Origin: Bacteroidota bacterium
Lineage (GTDB): Bacteria; Bacteroidota; Bacteroidia; Bacteroidales; GCA-2748055
Direction: 5' to 3'
Assembly (NCBI GenBank): GCA_024640885.1
Contig: JAHEEC010000035.1
Location: forward strand, 1,415 to 37,366
DNA length: 35,952 nt
Positions 17,631 through 24,851 of the stretch are shown piece by piece. Both the position numbers and the translations under genes were made by a program. Under the pieces are notes generated by a model. That model did no database searches and was not told where the DNA came from. It saw nothing but the letters and a program-made list of their open reading frames with translations. Within the stretch, counting starts at the first letter, position 1, and every line of letters starts with the position of its first letter.

Positions 17631-18107
17631 ATGAAAAAGATAACTGCATTGGTATTCTTCTTGATCTCCGCCAACCTTGGAATTCTTGCACAGGATGCCC
17701 CTGGTGAGATTAACTACTACCAGGTCCTCTTTGGACTCGAGAAAAATGACATCGTGGAGCTTTATATCATTTTTGATGATACGATCAAAGAGAAGAATTT
17801 CTGGGCCACATATGATGAGTATGAAAAGGAGAGGATCCTGCTGGGACAGAAGCGCATTGACCTGATCAAACAATACATCACACGCTATTCAAACATGACC
17901 GATATCCAGACGGATGAGATCATTGATCAAATTGAGAAGCAATCTGTCACCATGGAAAAACTGATCTATAAATATTCCAAACGCCTCAGAAAAAGTGTGG
18001 GTTCCAGGGAAGCCGGACAATTTTACCAGGTGGAAAACTATTTATTGAATACCATCCGGTCCGATGTGCTTGAACATATGCCCTTCATCGGGGAACCCAA
18101 CAAATGA
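17631..18107 (+). CDS. Small secreted protein of unknown function
   Basis: 158 residues when started at the ATG at 17631, which opens directly into a signal peptide (KKITALVFFLISANLGILAQ). The frame is open upstream to 17514, but that extension is not signal-like and overlaps the probable promoter. The mature part of about 138 residues is charged and mostly helical in appearance, with heptad-like stretches such as TDEIIDQIEKQSVTMEKLIY and little else to recognise; no cysteine is present. I do not recognise a family. Being exported and helical, it may be a periplasmic chaperone-like or envelope-associated protein, but nothing in the sequence proves this. It is convergent with the next gene. 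Confidence 0.65.
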   Translation: MKKITALVFFLISANLGILAQDAPGEINYYQVLFGLEKNDIVELYIIFDDTIKEKNFWATYDEYEKERILLGQKRIDLIKQYITRYSNMTDIQTDEIIDQIEKQSVTMEKLIYKYSKRLRKSVGSREAGQFYQVENYLLNTIRSDVLEHMPFIGEPNK

Positions 18108-18146
18108 AAAATGCCCGGGCGGTCAGTTGATCATGACCTCCGGGCA
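18107..18146 (-). terminator. Rho-independent terminator of the 214-residue barrel gene
   Basis: Stem-loop between convergent genes: TGCCCGG (18112-18118) pairs with CCGGGCA (18140-18146) and GGTCA (18121-18125) with TGACC (18134-18138), separated by a small internal bulge and an 8-base loop. On the minus strand the stem is followed by five T (18107-18111), so it stops leftward transcripts. On the + strand there is no T run, so for the left gene it is at best an RNA-end stabiliser. Confidence 0.6.
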
Positions 18147-18166
18147 GAATATAGACTGCTGTGAGT

Positions 18167-18811
18167 TTAGTTTGGTGAAATCCGGATGACCAGTCCGCCA
18201 GAGAACTCACCCTGGAACGGAGTAATCCTTGTGTAAACGCTACCCCCGCAACCTGCACCACCTGTTCCGATTCCGCAACCAAAGCCCACACCGTTCCAGA
18301 CCATGGGAAGTAGCATGCTACCCTGGAGCCTGATCCCGATCATCTCGGTGAGCCAAATCTTTAATCCTCCCCCGATGGTGGCGCTGAACTGGGTTTTTGA
18401 ATTTAGCAGGTTGGTTTTGGGATCCCAGACCACCAGGCCCACTGCGACGGTACCGAAGGGGGCTACGCGTCCGAAGTCCACTTCCTGCAAGGCGCCTGCC
18501 TGGATATAATTTGCGCTGAAGGGAATCAGTTCACTTACGTTTCCAATGAAAGGATATAAACGACCTTCCATGTCCGAGCGCATGTAGGAGATCTCCGCAA
18601 AGGTGGTGGAGGAGAGCCCGAAGGCCAGTTTTCCCCCGTAATTCTGTGCATCATTGATCTTGAAATCCCCGTCATAGAGCCTCGCTGTTCCGCCCAGCTG
18701 GATCCCGGTAAATCCGTTAATCTCGATGATCTGCCCGGAAATATCCTGGACTGAATAGATCATCAGGGTCAGGATTAGCGCAATAATTATTCTGTGTGCT
18801 TTTCTGTTCAT
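18167..18811 (-). CDS. Outer-membrane beta-barrel-like protein of unknown function
   Basis: 214 residues. The signal peptide has a hydrophobic core around ALILTLMIYSV and a cleavage site near ISGQ. The rest alternates hydrophobic and polar residues in short strands (ALQEVDFGRVAPFGTVAVGL, KIWLTEMIGIRLQGSML) and ends in an aromatic-free strand GGLVIRISPN, as in small 8-10-strand barrels. A Gly/Cys-rich loop (GVGFGCGIGTGGAGCGG, near residues 173-189) with two Cys four to seven residues apart is unusual for this class. No family is recognised with certainty. The gene is followed by a strong terminator and preceded by 82 bases of AT-rich sequence that probably holds its promoter. Confidence 0.65.
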   Translation of the reverse strand: MNRKAHRIIIALILTLMIYSVQDISGQIIEINGFTGIQLGGTARLYDGDFKINDAQNYGGKLAFGLSSTTFAEISYMRSDMEGRLYPFIGNVSELIPFSANYIQAGALQEVDFGRVAPFGTVAVGLVVWDPKTNLLNSKTQFSATIGGGLKIWLTEMIGIRLQGSMLLPMVWNGVGFGCGIGTGGAGCGGSVYTRITPFQGEFSGGLVIRISPN

Positions 18812-18893
18812 TTGAGCAATCTTTAAGGTTAATTTAATTTAACAAACAAATTAGTTTTAAAAAAGTTGAATGCAATTTCCTGGAATTATCATG

Positions 18894-19607
18894 TTACTCC
18901 TTCACAAACGGGAAGGTTGCCCCAAACTGGATCAACGATGTGGTGTATGGATTCCCGCTGTTTACTTTTACGAGATCCACAAATCCTTTGTAGTAACGTA
19001 CGAAAATATTGACCCCCTTACCCCCTTTTGGTTGGACCAGGATATATTGAAGATCAATGACCGCCCCGGCATCCACCGGTGCGATCGACTCTTTGATATC
19101 AAGCTCGGTGGTTAAATGAATATCCTGAATGGGAACGGATTTGTATGTGTCCGTGGCTCCTGTCAGAATACTGATCTGCGGACCGGCTGAAAGACTGAAC
19201 CTTTCTGACAATTTCACCTTTAGCAACACTGGAATATCAATGTAGTTAAGTTTTCTGTCAGTGGACTCAACCTGAACCAGGAGATCATCAAGGTCGGGGT
19301 TCCCCGTGGTCAGTACCGGTACATTTTTGATCCCCCTTGGTGAGAGGGGCATAAATTCCGGGATCAGTGTGAGTTTGTCTGTCAACCGGATATTGTTGGC
19401 CAGGCCAAAATTGAGGTTCATCCTGTGGTCACCTTCCTCATACCCGTGAATGATGCTGTAACTACCGCCCAGTTTTATGCTGAAATGAAAATTTTCCGTG
19501 GCCACCCGATCCCCGAAGATCAAGACAAGAAGGGCTGCCTGGCCTTTTACAGCGACGGAGGAAACGATGAGGAAAAAGAAGAAGGCACACAGGGATCTTT
19601 TGATCAT
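18894..19607 (-). CDS. PorT-like outer-membrane beta-barrel protein
   Basis: 237 residues. Signal peptide with hydrophobic core LCAFFFFLIVSSVAV and cleavage near KGQ. The mature protein resembles PorT/OMP_b-brl_2 barrels: an opening strand FHFSIKLGGSYSI, LNFGLANNIRLTDKLTLIPEF with the common phrase for describing a receptor-type barrel, then SERFSLSAGPQISILTG, and a final strand SLIQFGATFPFV. The spacing YIDIPVLLKVKL is highly typical of the family (NYLEIPLLLK in homologues). These proteins are outer-membrane barrels of Bacteroidota, mostly without known function. It is divergent from the DUF4421 gene across 110 bases and 82 bases upstream of the other barrel gene on the same strand. Confidence 0.78.
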   Translation of the reverse strand: MIKRSLCAFFFFLIVSSVAVKGQAALLVLIFGDRVATENFHFSIKLGGSYSIIHGYEEGDHRMNLNFGLANNIRLTDKLTLIPEFMPLSPRGIKNVPVLTTGNPDLDDLLVQVESTDRKLNYIDIPVLLKVKLSERFSLSAGPQISILTGATDTYKSVPIQDIHLTTELDIKESIAPVDAGAVIDLQYILVQPKGGKGVNIFVRYYKGFVDLVKVNSGNPYTTSLIQFGATFPFVKE

Positions 19608-19683
19608 CTTATCAAATTGGATTATATAAAAAGTTTTTCACTTGACAAGTATAAATATATAACAAATAGTAGTTCGACTTACC

Positions 19684-19712
19684 TTAGTGATCCAATAACA
19701 TTGGTATTTTTG
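19684..19712 (+). promoter_or_regulatory. Candidate promoter of the DUF4421 gene
   Basis: TATTTTTG at 19705-19712 is a full match to TAnnTTTG; TTAG at 19684-19687 is a weak -33 element at a spacing of 17. The ATG at 19718 lies only 5 bases after the box, so transcription from it would give a leaderless or nearly leaderless mRNA. The start codon is fixed by the signal peptide. Confidence 0.33.
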
Positions 19713-19717
19713 CTTTA

Positions 19718-20788
19718 ATGAAATTTGTCCGACATATCACGCGCTTCACCATCCTGCTGACCATATTTTCAATCTCCGCATCGGCTCAAATTTTTGACGG
19801 ACTGGAGGTTGTGAAGTACGATTCCAACTACATCCGGATCTATAAGGATGAATTGACCACCCGGCTTTATATTTCCAGGAAACAAAACAGCTACAACCTG
19901 TCGGATAAACTCCTTGAGCCATGGTTGAAGTTCCGGACCAATGATAATCTTCTGATCGGGATCGGATATACCTATAGTTTTCTGACCATTAACCTGGCAG
20001 TGAAAATGCCTTTCATCAATGGGGACGACGACATCTACGGAAAAACAAAATACATTGATCTTCAGACACATACAATTTTCAGAAGTTATATTGTGGACTT
20101 TTACCTCCAGTGGAACAAGGGCTACTACATTTCAAACCCTGGTTACATTATCCCCGGCTGGTCTTCAGATCAGGGATATCCCATCCGGGGTGACATGCGC
20201 AGCAATATCGTGGGATTGAATGTTCAGTACCTGTTTAACTCGGAACGCTATTCTTACAAGGCAGCGTTCCTGCAGAATGAATTCCAGAAAAAAAGTGCCG
20301 GTTCCCCGATCGTGGGGGTCGATGCATACTGGATGCTGGCAATGACAGATTCGGCGATGATACCTCTTAATATCCCCCCTTCGGGTTTCCTGGACGATGT
20401 CCGGTTTAACCAGGTGGACATTGCCAATGCAGGGATCAACGGAGGCTATGCCTATACCTTTGTGTGGAAGGAAAAACTCTATATTTCACTTTCCACAACA
20501 CTTGGTCTATCAGGGGCTTATAACTATGTGCACAGTACTGAAAATTCCTACACCTGCTGTTCAGGCTTCTCTGTGGGTGCAAGTACCTCCACAAGGATCT
20601 CGCTGGGATACAATTCAAATGATTATTTTGTGGGCCTGAGTATGATTCATTTCAGAATGAGCAACCTGGTATGGGGTCAGGGAGATTGGTTTACCTATTC
20701 TACGGGCAGCATAAGGGTGAACTTCGTAAAAAGGTTCCGACTCCATCGTCCAATCAAAATACTCCGTCCCGACCTTTGGATCTTCTGA
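19718..20788 (+). CDS. DUF4421 family protein
   Basis: 356 residues. The signal peptide MKFVRHITRFTILLTIFSIS ends at SASAQ. The mature N-terminus KYDSNYIRIYKDELTTRLYI matches the characteristic opening of DUF4421 proteins (YDTSYI...LTxRLY), and the downstream strands LLIGIGYTYSFLTINLAVKM and the repeated amphipathic strands to the end fit an outer-membrane beta-barrel. The C-terminal strand contains VNFVKRFRL, although it extends some 15 residues beyond. The function of DUF4421 is unknown; it is restricted largely to Bacteroidota. A hairpin 11 bases after the stop probably ends the transcript. The next + strand genes encode a channel and a DUF481 protein, another barrel. Confidence 0.82.
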   Translation: MKFVRHITRFTILLTIFSISASAQIFDGLEVVKYDSNYIRIYKDELTTRLYISRKQNSYNLSDKLLEPWLKFRTNDNLLIGIGYTYSFLTINLAVKMPFINGDDDIYGKTKYIDLQTHTIFRSYIVDFYLQWNKGYYISNPGYIIPGWSSDQGYPIRGDMRSNIVGLNVQYLFNSERYSYKAAFLQNEFQKKSAGSPIVGVDAYWMLAMTDSAMIPLNIPPSGFLDDVRFNQVDIANAGINGGYAYTFVWKEKLYISLSTTLGLSGAYNYVHSTENSYTCCSGFSVGASTSTRISLGYNSNDYFVGLSMIHFRMSNLVWGQGDWFTYSTGSIRVNFVKRFRLHRPIKILRPDLWIF

Positions 20789-20798
20789 TATATAGCGG

Positions 20799-20825
20799 CC
20801 GATGCATAATATACACTTGCATCGG
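20799..20825 (+). terminator. Hairpin after the DUF4421 gene
   Basis: A perfect 8-bp inverted repeat, CCGATGCA (20799-20806) and TGCATCGG (20818-20825), with an 11-base loop. A run of five T occurs at 20833-20837, a few bases after the stem rather than immediately following it, so it is an imperfect terminator. It could instead be an operator for the channel gene starting at 20872. Confidence 0.4.
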
Positions 20826-20871
20826 ACCCCTATTTTTACTAATATTGGAAACGCATTATCCTTGTGGCAGA

Positions 20872-21522
20872 ATGACCGGAAAGAGCCCCCGTGCCTACAA
20901 CAACATTATTCTGACTCTGTTAATCATACTGTTGGTCATCAGCTCATTTCTAATTCATGTTGAGGTCCTGAGCAAGATCCTGAACAGTTTATTTTTTACA
21001 TTGATCCTCCTGGCAGCTACCTATGCCATTAATAAGAACAGAAAAAAGCTGGTATATTTTGCAGTGATCCTGATCATATTCAGGGAGGCTGCCAATTTCC
21101 TGATTCAGAACGAATATTTTTATTCCCTGGTCTCACTCACCAGTGTCTTCTTCTTCTTTATTATAGTTGTCAGGCTGATCCAGCAGGTCGCGAGCAGTAT
21201 TATCGTGGACAGGGATGTGATCCTTGAATCTGTGAACGGTTACCTTTTGATTGGGTTATGCGCGAGCATCCTGTTTGCCCTTGTGGACCGCATTCAGGAA
21301 CATGCATTTGCTTTCACAAATCCTGCCAGTCAATATTTCTCCGATTATATCTATTTCGGATTTATTACCCAGACCACCATTGGTTATGGGGATGTTACAC
21401 CGCTCACTGATCTCGGACGGTTGCTCGCCATCACCGTCGGAATCAGCGGACAACTCTATGTGGCCATTATCATCGCCATGCTTGTGGGCAAATACCTTTC
21501 ACAAAAGAATATTGGGTCATGA
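20872..21522 (+). CDS. Potassium channel family protein (ion_trans_2 pore)
   Basis: 216 residues from the ATG at 20872. The open frame extends up to 20671, but this would overlap the DUF4421 gene by 118 bases and the extra residues are polar and low in character. Six hydrophobic segments are visible; the last two flank a pore loop with the selectivity filter Thr169-Ile-Gly-Tyr-Gly-Asp174. The fourth segment lacks a row of Arg/Lys, so it is not obviously voltage gated, and no RCK/TrkA-N or cyclic-nucleotide domain follows (only about 10 residues remain after the last helix). It should form a tetrameric K+ channel in the inner membrane. Its stop overlaps the DUF481 start by ATGA, implying coupled translation. 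Confidence 0.88.
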   Translation: MTGKSPRAYNNIILTLLIILLVISSFLIHVEVLSKILNSLFFTLILLAATYAINKNRKKLVYFAVILIIFREAANFLIQNEYFYSLVSLTSVFFFFIIVVRLIQQVASSIIVDRDVILESVNGYLLIGLCASILFALVDRIQEHAFAFTNPASQYFSDYIYFGFITQTTIGYGDVTPLTDLGRLLAITVGISGQLYVAIIIAMLVGKYLSQKNIGS

Positions 21523-22544
21523 GGCACACCGTGCTCATCACTTTTGGATTTCTCTGTTTTTTCATTTTCCCCTCTCTCCGGGGGCAGAAGATCGATACCA
21601 TCTACTTTCAGGGAGGGGACAGGATTACTGCTGAGGTGAAGTCCCTTCAGAACAATCAACTCAGGCTTTCCACCAATGATGCGGGAACCGTGCGGGTCGA
21701 GTGGAACAAAGTGGACAGTGTGAAGATCCTGAACCAGATGCGCATCCTGTTAAAGGATGGATCCATATTGTATGGAAATATTTTTCCATCAGGAGAAGTG
21801 AAGAGTTGCCTCATCTGGCACCGATTTGGCGATCCCAGGAATACCCGGCTGGTGGAAATCCTGGAACTGTCACCGGTGGAGGACCGGTTTGTAAACAGGC
21901 TTGACGGAGCATTGAGCTCGGGGTTCAGCTATATCAAAGCCAGTCATGTGCTTCAGCTTAATTTGAGTGCCTCCATCAAATACATTGCGGAAAAGAATCA
22001 GCTTGAAACCTTTTATGACGGGATCCTCACCAAGGAATCTGCAGGGACCACCCAGAGACAGAATGGCGGGATCAACTTCATGAGGGTATTACCCAACAAG
22101 TGGTTCCTGATCTCTACATTTACTGCGGAAAGCAGTTCTGAACAACAGCTCGACCTGCGGACATCATTTGGATTCGGAGGAGGAAACAGCATCATTTACA
22201 ACAACAGGACCCACTTTTATGCCGCGCTTGGTTTCCAGGGGAACCGGGAGCTCTCTCAGGGGACTTCCAAGTACAACCTGGAAGGCCTGATCGCAACGAA
22301 CTACTCCGTATTTATTTACGATTCCCCTGAAGTATCCTTCAACCTGAAATCCCAGTTAATTCCAAGTCTGAATGATTTGGGCAGGGTCCGGTTCAAGGTC
22401 GATTCAAACCTGAGGTGGGAGGTATTCTCAGATTTCTTTCTGAAATGGACATTCTTTTACAGCTTTGACAGCAGGCCACTTTCCAACGAAGCTGAAAGAA
22501 GTGACTGGGCTATCTCCCTGTTGGGCCTGGAATATAATCTATAA
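21519..22544 (+). CDS. DUF481 (YdiY-like) outer-membrane protein
   Basis: 341 residues. Signal peptide with hydrophobic core LITFGFLCFFIFP, cleavage near LRGQ. Residues about 24-115 form a small beta-rich Sm-like domain (GGDRITAEVKSLQNNQLRLS, VEWNKVDSVKI, then DGSILYGNIFPSGE), commonly fused to DUF481. Residues about 120-341 are the DUF481 barrel, with strands such as LNLSASIKYIAEKNQLETFY and YNLEGLIATNYSVFIYDSPE, ending in the aromatic-containing strand AISLLGLEYNL. DUF481 proteins are outer-membrane barrels of unknown role; E. coli YdiY is acid-induced. Overlap with the channel gene suggests a shared response, for instance to osmotic or ionic stress, which is inference only. Confidence 0.85.
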   Translation: MRHTVLITFGFLCFFIFPSLRGQKIDTIYFQGGDRITAEVKSLQNNQLRLSTNDAGTVRVEWNKVDSVKILNQMRILLKDGSILYGNIFPSGEVKSCLIWHRFGDPRNTRLVEILELSPVEDRFVNRLDGALSSGFSYIKASHVLQLNLSASIKYIAEKNQLETFYDGILTKESAGTTQRQNGGINFMRVLPNKWFLISTFTAESSSEQQLDLRTSFGFGGGNSIIYNNRTHFYAALGFQGNRELSQGTSKYNLEGLIATNYSVFIYDSPEVSFNLKSQLIPSLNDLGRVRFKVDSNLRWEVFSDFFLKWTFFYSFDSRPLSNEAERSDWAISLLGLEYNL

Positions 22545-22635
22545 GAAAACCGGCTGCATCGTAAACAAAACTTCCGGATTCATGTTTAATGTCTCAAGCC
22601 TAAAGGCATTTATAACTACAATTTAAAATAAGATT

Positions 22636-23214
22636 ATGAAAAACTTCAAATTTTTTTCACTGACATTCATCACCATTCTTTTCATGATGGGATGTTCCTC
22701 TATAAAAGTGGTGACTGACACCAAACCTGAAGCAGATTTCTCTGGCTACAAAACTTTTAAAGTGGTTCATTTTGCTCCTCAGGATGCAGAGGAATCACAA
22801 AGTTTCAGAGTGAACCAGATCAACAGGGGCAGAATCGAAAAGGCCATTGCCACGCAGGCCCAGCAGCACGGAATGACCATGGTCCAGGAGAATCCAGATG
22901 TGATCCTGCTCTATGCAAGTGATGTCAATATGGAAGAGTCCTACTCCTCCCATACGACCTATATGGGTGGAGGCTACTGGGGGTACAGGGGCGGTTATTA
23001 TATGGGAGGACCCACCTATACAACCACCAGTGTGAATCAATACTACATTGGGAAACTCACCATTGCCATCGTGGAGCCCGGTACCGAAAAATTGCTTTGG
23101 TACGGGCAGGGTACAAAGGATATTTCGGGTGATGCCAATAAGGCAGAGGAGACCATCAACCTGGTGGTTGGGAAGATCATGGAGCAATTCCCTATCGGGT
23201 CGACCGCTCAATAA
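22636..23214 (+). CDS. DUF4136 lipoprotein
   Basis: 192 residues. Lipoprotein signal MKNFKFFSLTFITILFMMGC with Cys20. Mature part matches DUF4136: the opening VVTDTKPEADFSGYKTFKVV, NQINRGRIEKAIATQAQQHGM, NPDVILLYASDV, and the closing TINLVVGKIMEQFP. Between them lies a Gly/Tyr-rich insert (GGGYWGYRGGYYMGG) that commonly varies in this family. DUF4136 proteins are small envelope lipoproteins of Bacteroidota and Proteobacteria without established function. It is separated by 91 bases from the DUF481 gene and is followed by a good terminator, so it ends this + strand block. Confidence 0.88.
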   Translation: MKNFKFFSLTFITILFMMGCSSIKVVTDTKPEADFSGYKTFKVVHFAPQDAEESQSFRVNQINRGRIEKAIATQAQQHGMTMVQENPDVILLYASDVNMEESYSSHTTYMGGGYWGYRGGYYMGGPTYTTTSVNQYYIGKLTIAIVEPGTEKLLWYGQGTKDISGDANKAEETINLVVGKIMEQFPIGSTAQ

Positions 23215-23243
23215 GTAAATTCGACAAATATTTTACAGAAATG

Positions 23244-23271
23244 AGGCACTCTGGCAGGGTGCCTTTTTTTT
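23244..23271 (+). terminator. Rho-independent terminator after the DUF4136 gene
   Basis: AGGCAC (23244-23249) pairs with GTGCCT (23259-23264), and the stem runs into eight T at 23264-23271. It directs rightward termination 30 bases after the stop. Its T run overlaps the last codon of the convergent Nudix gene. Confidence 0.75.
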
Positions 23272-23896
23272 AGTCAACCAGGGGCCAGGATATCTTCCCA
23301 TGATGGAACTCAAACATCTTCTGGATCTGGAAGTCAGTATTTCGGGGAGTGGACAATTCCGGAATTGCATCGCGCTTGAAAAAACCCACATCCAATGTCT
23401 CCATTCCCGTGGAAATGTCGAAGCTCCTGGCGGTGCATTCAATGAAGATCTTATAGGTATAAAAGAGATCTTCAGGATGGTCGTGAAGTTTTTTATCAAA
23501 GATGGCAAGGACCCTGGTGGCCTTCACACTGATCCCTGCTTCTTCAAATGCTTCTTTCTCAGCTATTTCAGTCGGTGAAAATCCTACATCGCACCAGCCC
23601 CCGGGCAGGGACCAGAAGGAATCGACACGCTCTTTAACCATCAGGATCTCATGTTTATCATTGAAGATGACGCAACGCACATCGATCTTTGGGGTCCGGT
23701 ATCCGTTCTTCTCCGGAATGGCCACCCGGATGGTCTCATGGGACAGGTTCGTGATCAGGGAGATCATTTTCGTGGCAATGGCTTCCAGGTCATTGTACCG
23801 GTCCAGGTCGTAATCATTTTCACTGTAATGGAGTCCGTTCTCAGAAATGGCCTGCACCCTTTTTGCCAGAAGAAGCAGTTCACTGTGATCCTTCAT
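23270..23896 (-). CDS. Nudix hydrolase with Nudix_hydro_N domain
   Basis: 208 residues. The first 60 or so (LLLAKRVQAISENGLHYSEN, DLDRYNDLEAIATKMISL) match the helical Nudix_hydro_N domain (PF12535), found in enzymes hydrolysing nucleoside diphosphates linked to another moiety (ADP-ribose or NDP-sugar type). The Nudix domain follows (DVRCVIFNDKHEILMVKE). The Nudix box reads GWCDVGFSPTEIAEKEAFEE then AGI: the catalytic EExxEE core (Glu-x-x-Glu-Glu) is kept, but the first box Glu is Phe and the Arg of RE is Lys. It is cytoplasmic. It is divergent from lipA across 79 bases; no functional link is evident. Confidence 0.9.
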   Translation of the reverse strand: MKDHSELLLLAKRVQAISENGLHYSENDYDLDRYNDLEAIATKMISLITNLSHETIRVAIPEKNGYRTPKIDVRCVIFNDKHEILMVKERVDSFWSLPGGWCDVGFSPTEIAEKEAFEEAGISVKATRVLAIFDKKLHDHPEDLFYTYKIFIECTARSFDISTGMETLDVGFFKRDAIPELSTPRNTDFQIQKMFEFHHGKISWPLVD

Positions 23897-23936
23897 AAGG
23901 TTGTTATATATCGCTTAAAAATAGCATAATTCTATT

Positions 23937-23944
23937 TATCTTCG
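23937..23944 (+). promoter_or_regulatory. Possible -7 box of lipA-lipB
   Basis: TATCTTCG at 23937-23944 matches 5 of 6 fixed positions of TAnnTTTG. No TTTG is found at the expected distance upstream. The leader to the ATG at 23976 would be about 25 nt. Confidence 0.25.
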
Positions 23945-23975
23945 CGGATTGGAGAATGTAAAAAGGGATCGGGAA

Positions 23976-24851
23976 ATGGAAGCAAGAAAGAGAATTCCGC
24001 CCTGGATGCGGATGCGGATGCCGGGTGGAGATCATTATATGTACGTAAAGGAGCAGGTGGCGAAGCATAACCTCCATACCATCTGTGCCAGTGGTAACTG
24101 TCCCAATATCGGGGAGTGCTGGGGCGCAGGGACTGCCACCTTTATGATCCTGGGTGAGACCTGTACCCGTTCCTGCAAGTTTTGCGCCGTGAAAACCGGG
24201 AAACCCATGCCGGTGGACGACCGGGAGCCTTTCAGGCTGGCCGAAACCATCAAATCCATGGGGATCAAGCATGCGGTGATCACCTCCGTCGACCGCGATG
24301 ACCTTCCCGATAAAGGGGCAGGTGTCTGGTCCAGGACAATCCGGATCCTGAAGCAGGAAATTCCCGGATTGACCATGGAAACCCTCATTCCTGATTTTGA
24401 TGCAATCCCGGAACTGGTTGAATGGGTCATCAAGGCGGGTCCCGAAGTGATCTCCCATAACCTTGAAACGGTGGAGAGGCTCACCCCTGAGATCAGGTCA
24501 AGGGCCAGGTACAGGAGAAGCCTGGAGGTGATCAGGCAGGTATCGCAGTCGGATGTGGTGTCAAAATCGGGGATCATGCTCGGGTTGGGGGAGACCGAGG
24601 AAGAGATCCTACGAACCATGGATGACCTCAGGGAAGCAGGTTGTGATGTGATTACCATCGGACAGTACCTTCAACCCACCCTGAAACACATGGCCGTGGT
24701 AGAATACATTCATCCGGACAAATTTGAATTTTACCGTGAAGCTGCTCTCAGTAAGGGTTTCATAAGTGTAGAATCCAGTCCGCTGGTCCGTTCTTCCTAC
24801 CATGCTGAAAACCATGCAGCCATCAGACCAAAAATTGGAAATGAATCCTGA
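23976..24851 (+). CDS. lipA: Lipoyl synthase LipA
   Basis: 291 residues from the ATG at 23976; a TTG at 23949 would add 9 residues and is less likely. Both clusters are present: the auxiliary cluster motif CxxxxCxxxxxC at Cys37, Cys42, Cys48 (CASGNCPNIGEC) and the radical-SAM motif CxxxCxxC at Cys63, Cys67, Cys70 (CTRSCKFC). The C-terminal RSSYHAE carries the conserved Ser that ligates the auxiliary cluster. The enzyme inserts two sulfur atoms at C6 and C8 of protein-bound octanoyl groups, making lipoyl cofactors for pyruvate/2-oxoacid dehydrogenases and the glycine cleavage system. lipB overlaps its end, so both steps of lipoate synthesis are encoded together. Confidence 0.96.
   Translation: MEARKRIPPWMRMRMPGGDHYMYVKEQVAKHNLHTICASGNCPNIGECWGAGTATFMILGETCTRSCKFCAVKTGKPMPVDDREPFRLAETIKSMGIKHAVITSVDRDDLPDKGAGVWSRTIRILKQEIPGLTMETLIPDFDAIPELVEWVIKAGPEVISHNLETVERLTPEIRSRARYRRSLEVIRQVSQSDVVSKSGIMLGLGETEEEILRTMDDLREAGCDVITIGQYLQPTLKHMAVVEYIHPDKFEFYREAALSKGFISVESSPLVRSSYHAENHAAIRPKIGNES

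Noticed and set aside
19642-19663. TTGACA and TATAAC as an E. coli-type promoter
   Set aside because: The spacing is only 10 bases and the host uses the Bacteroidota promoter type.
20671-20871. 67-residue N-terminal extension of the potassium channel
   Set aside because: Overlaps the DUF4421 gene and hairpin, and has no channel-like features.
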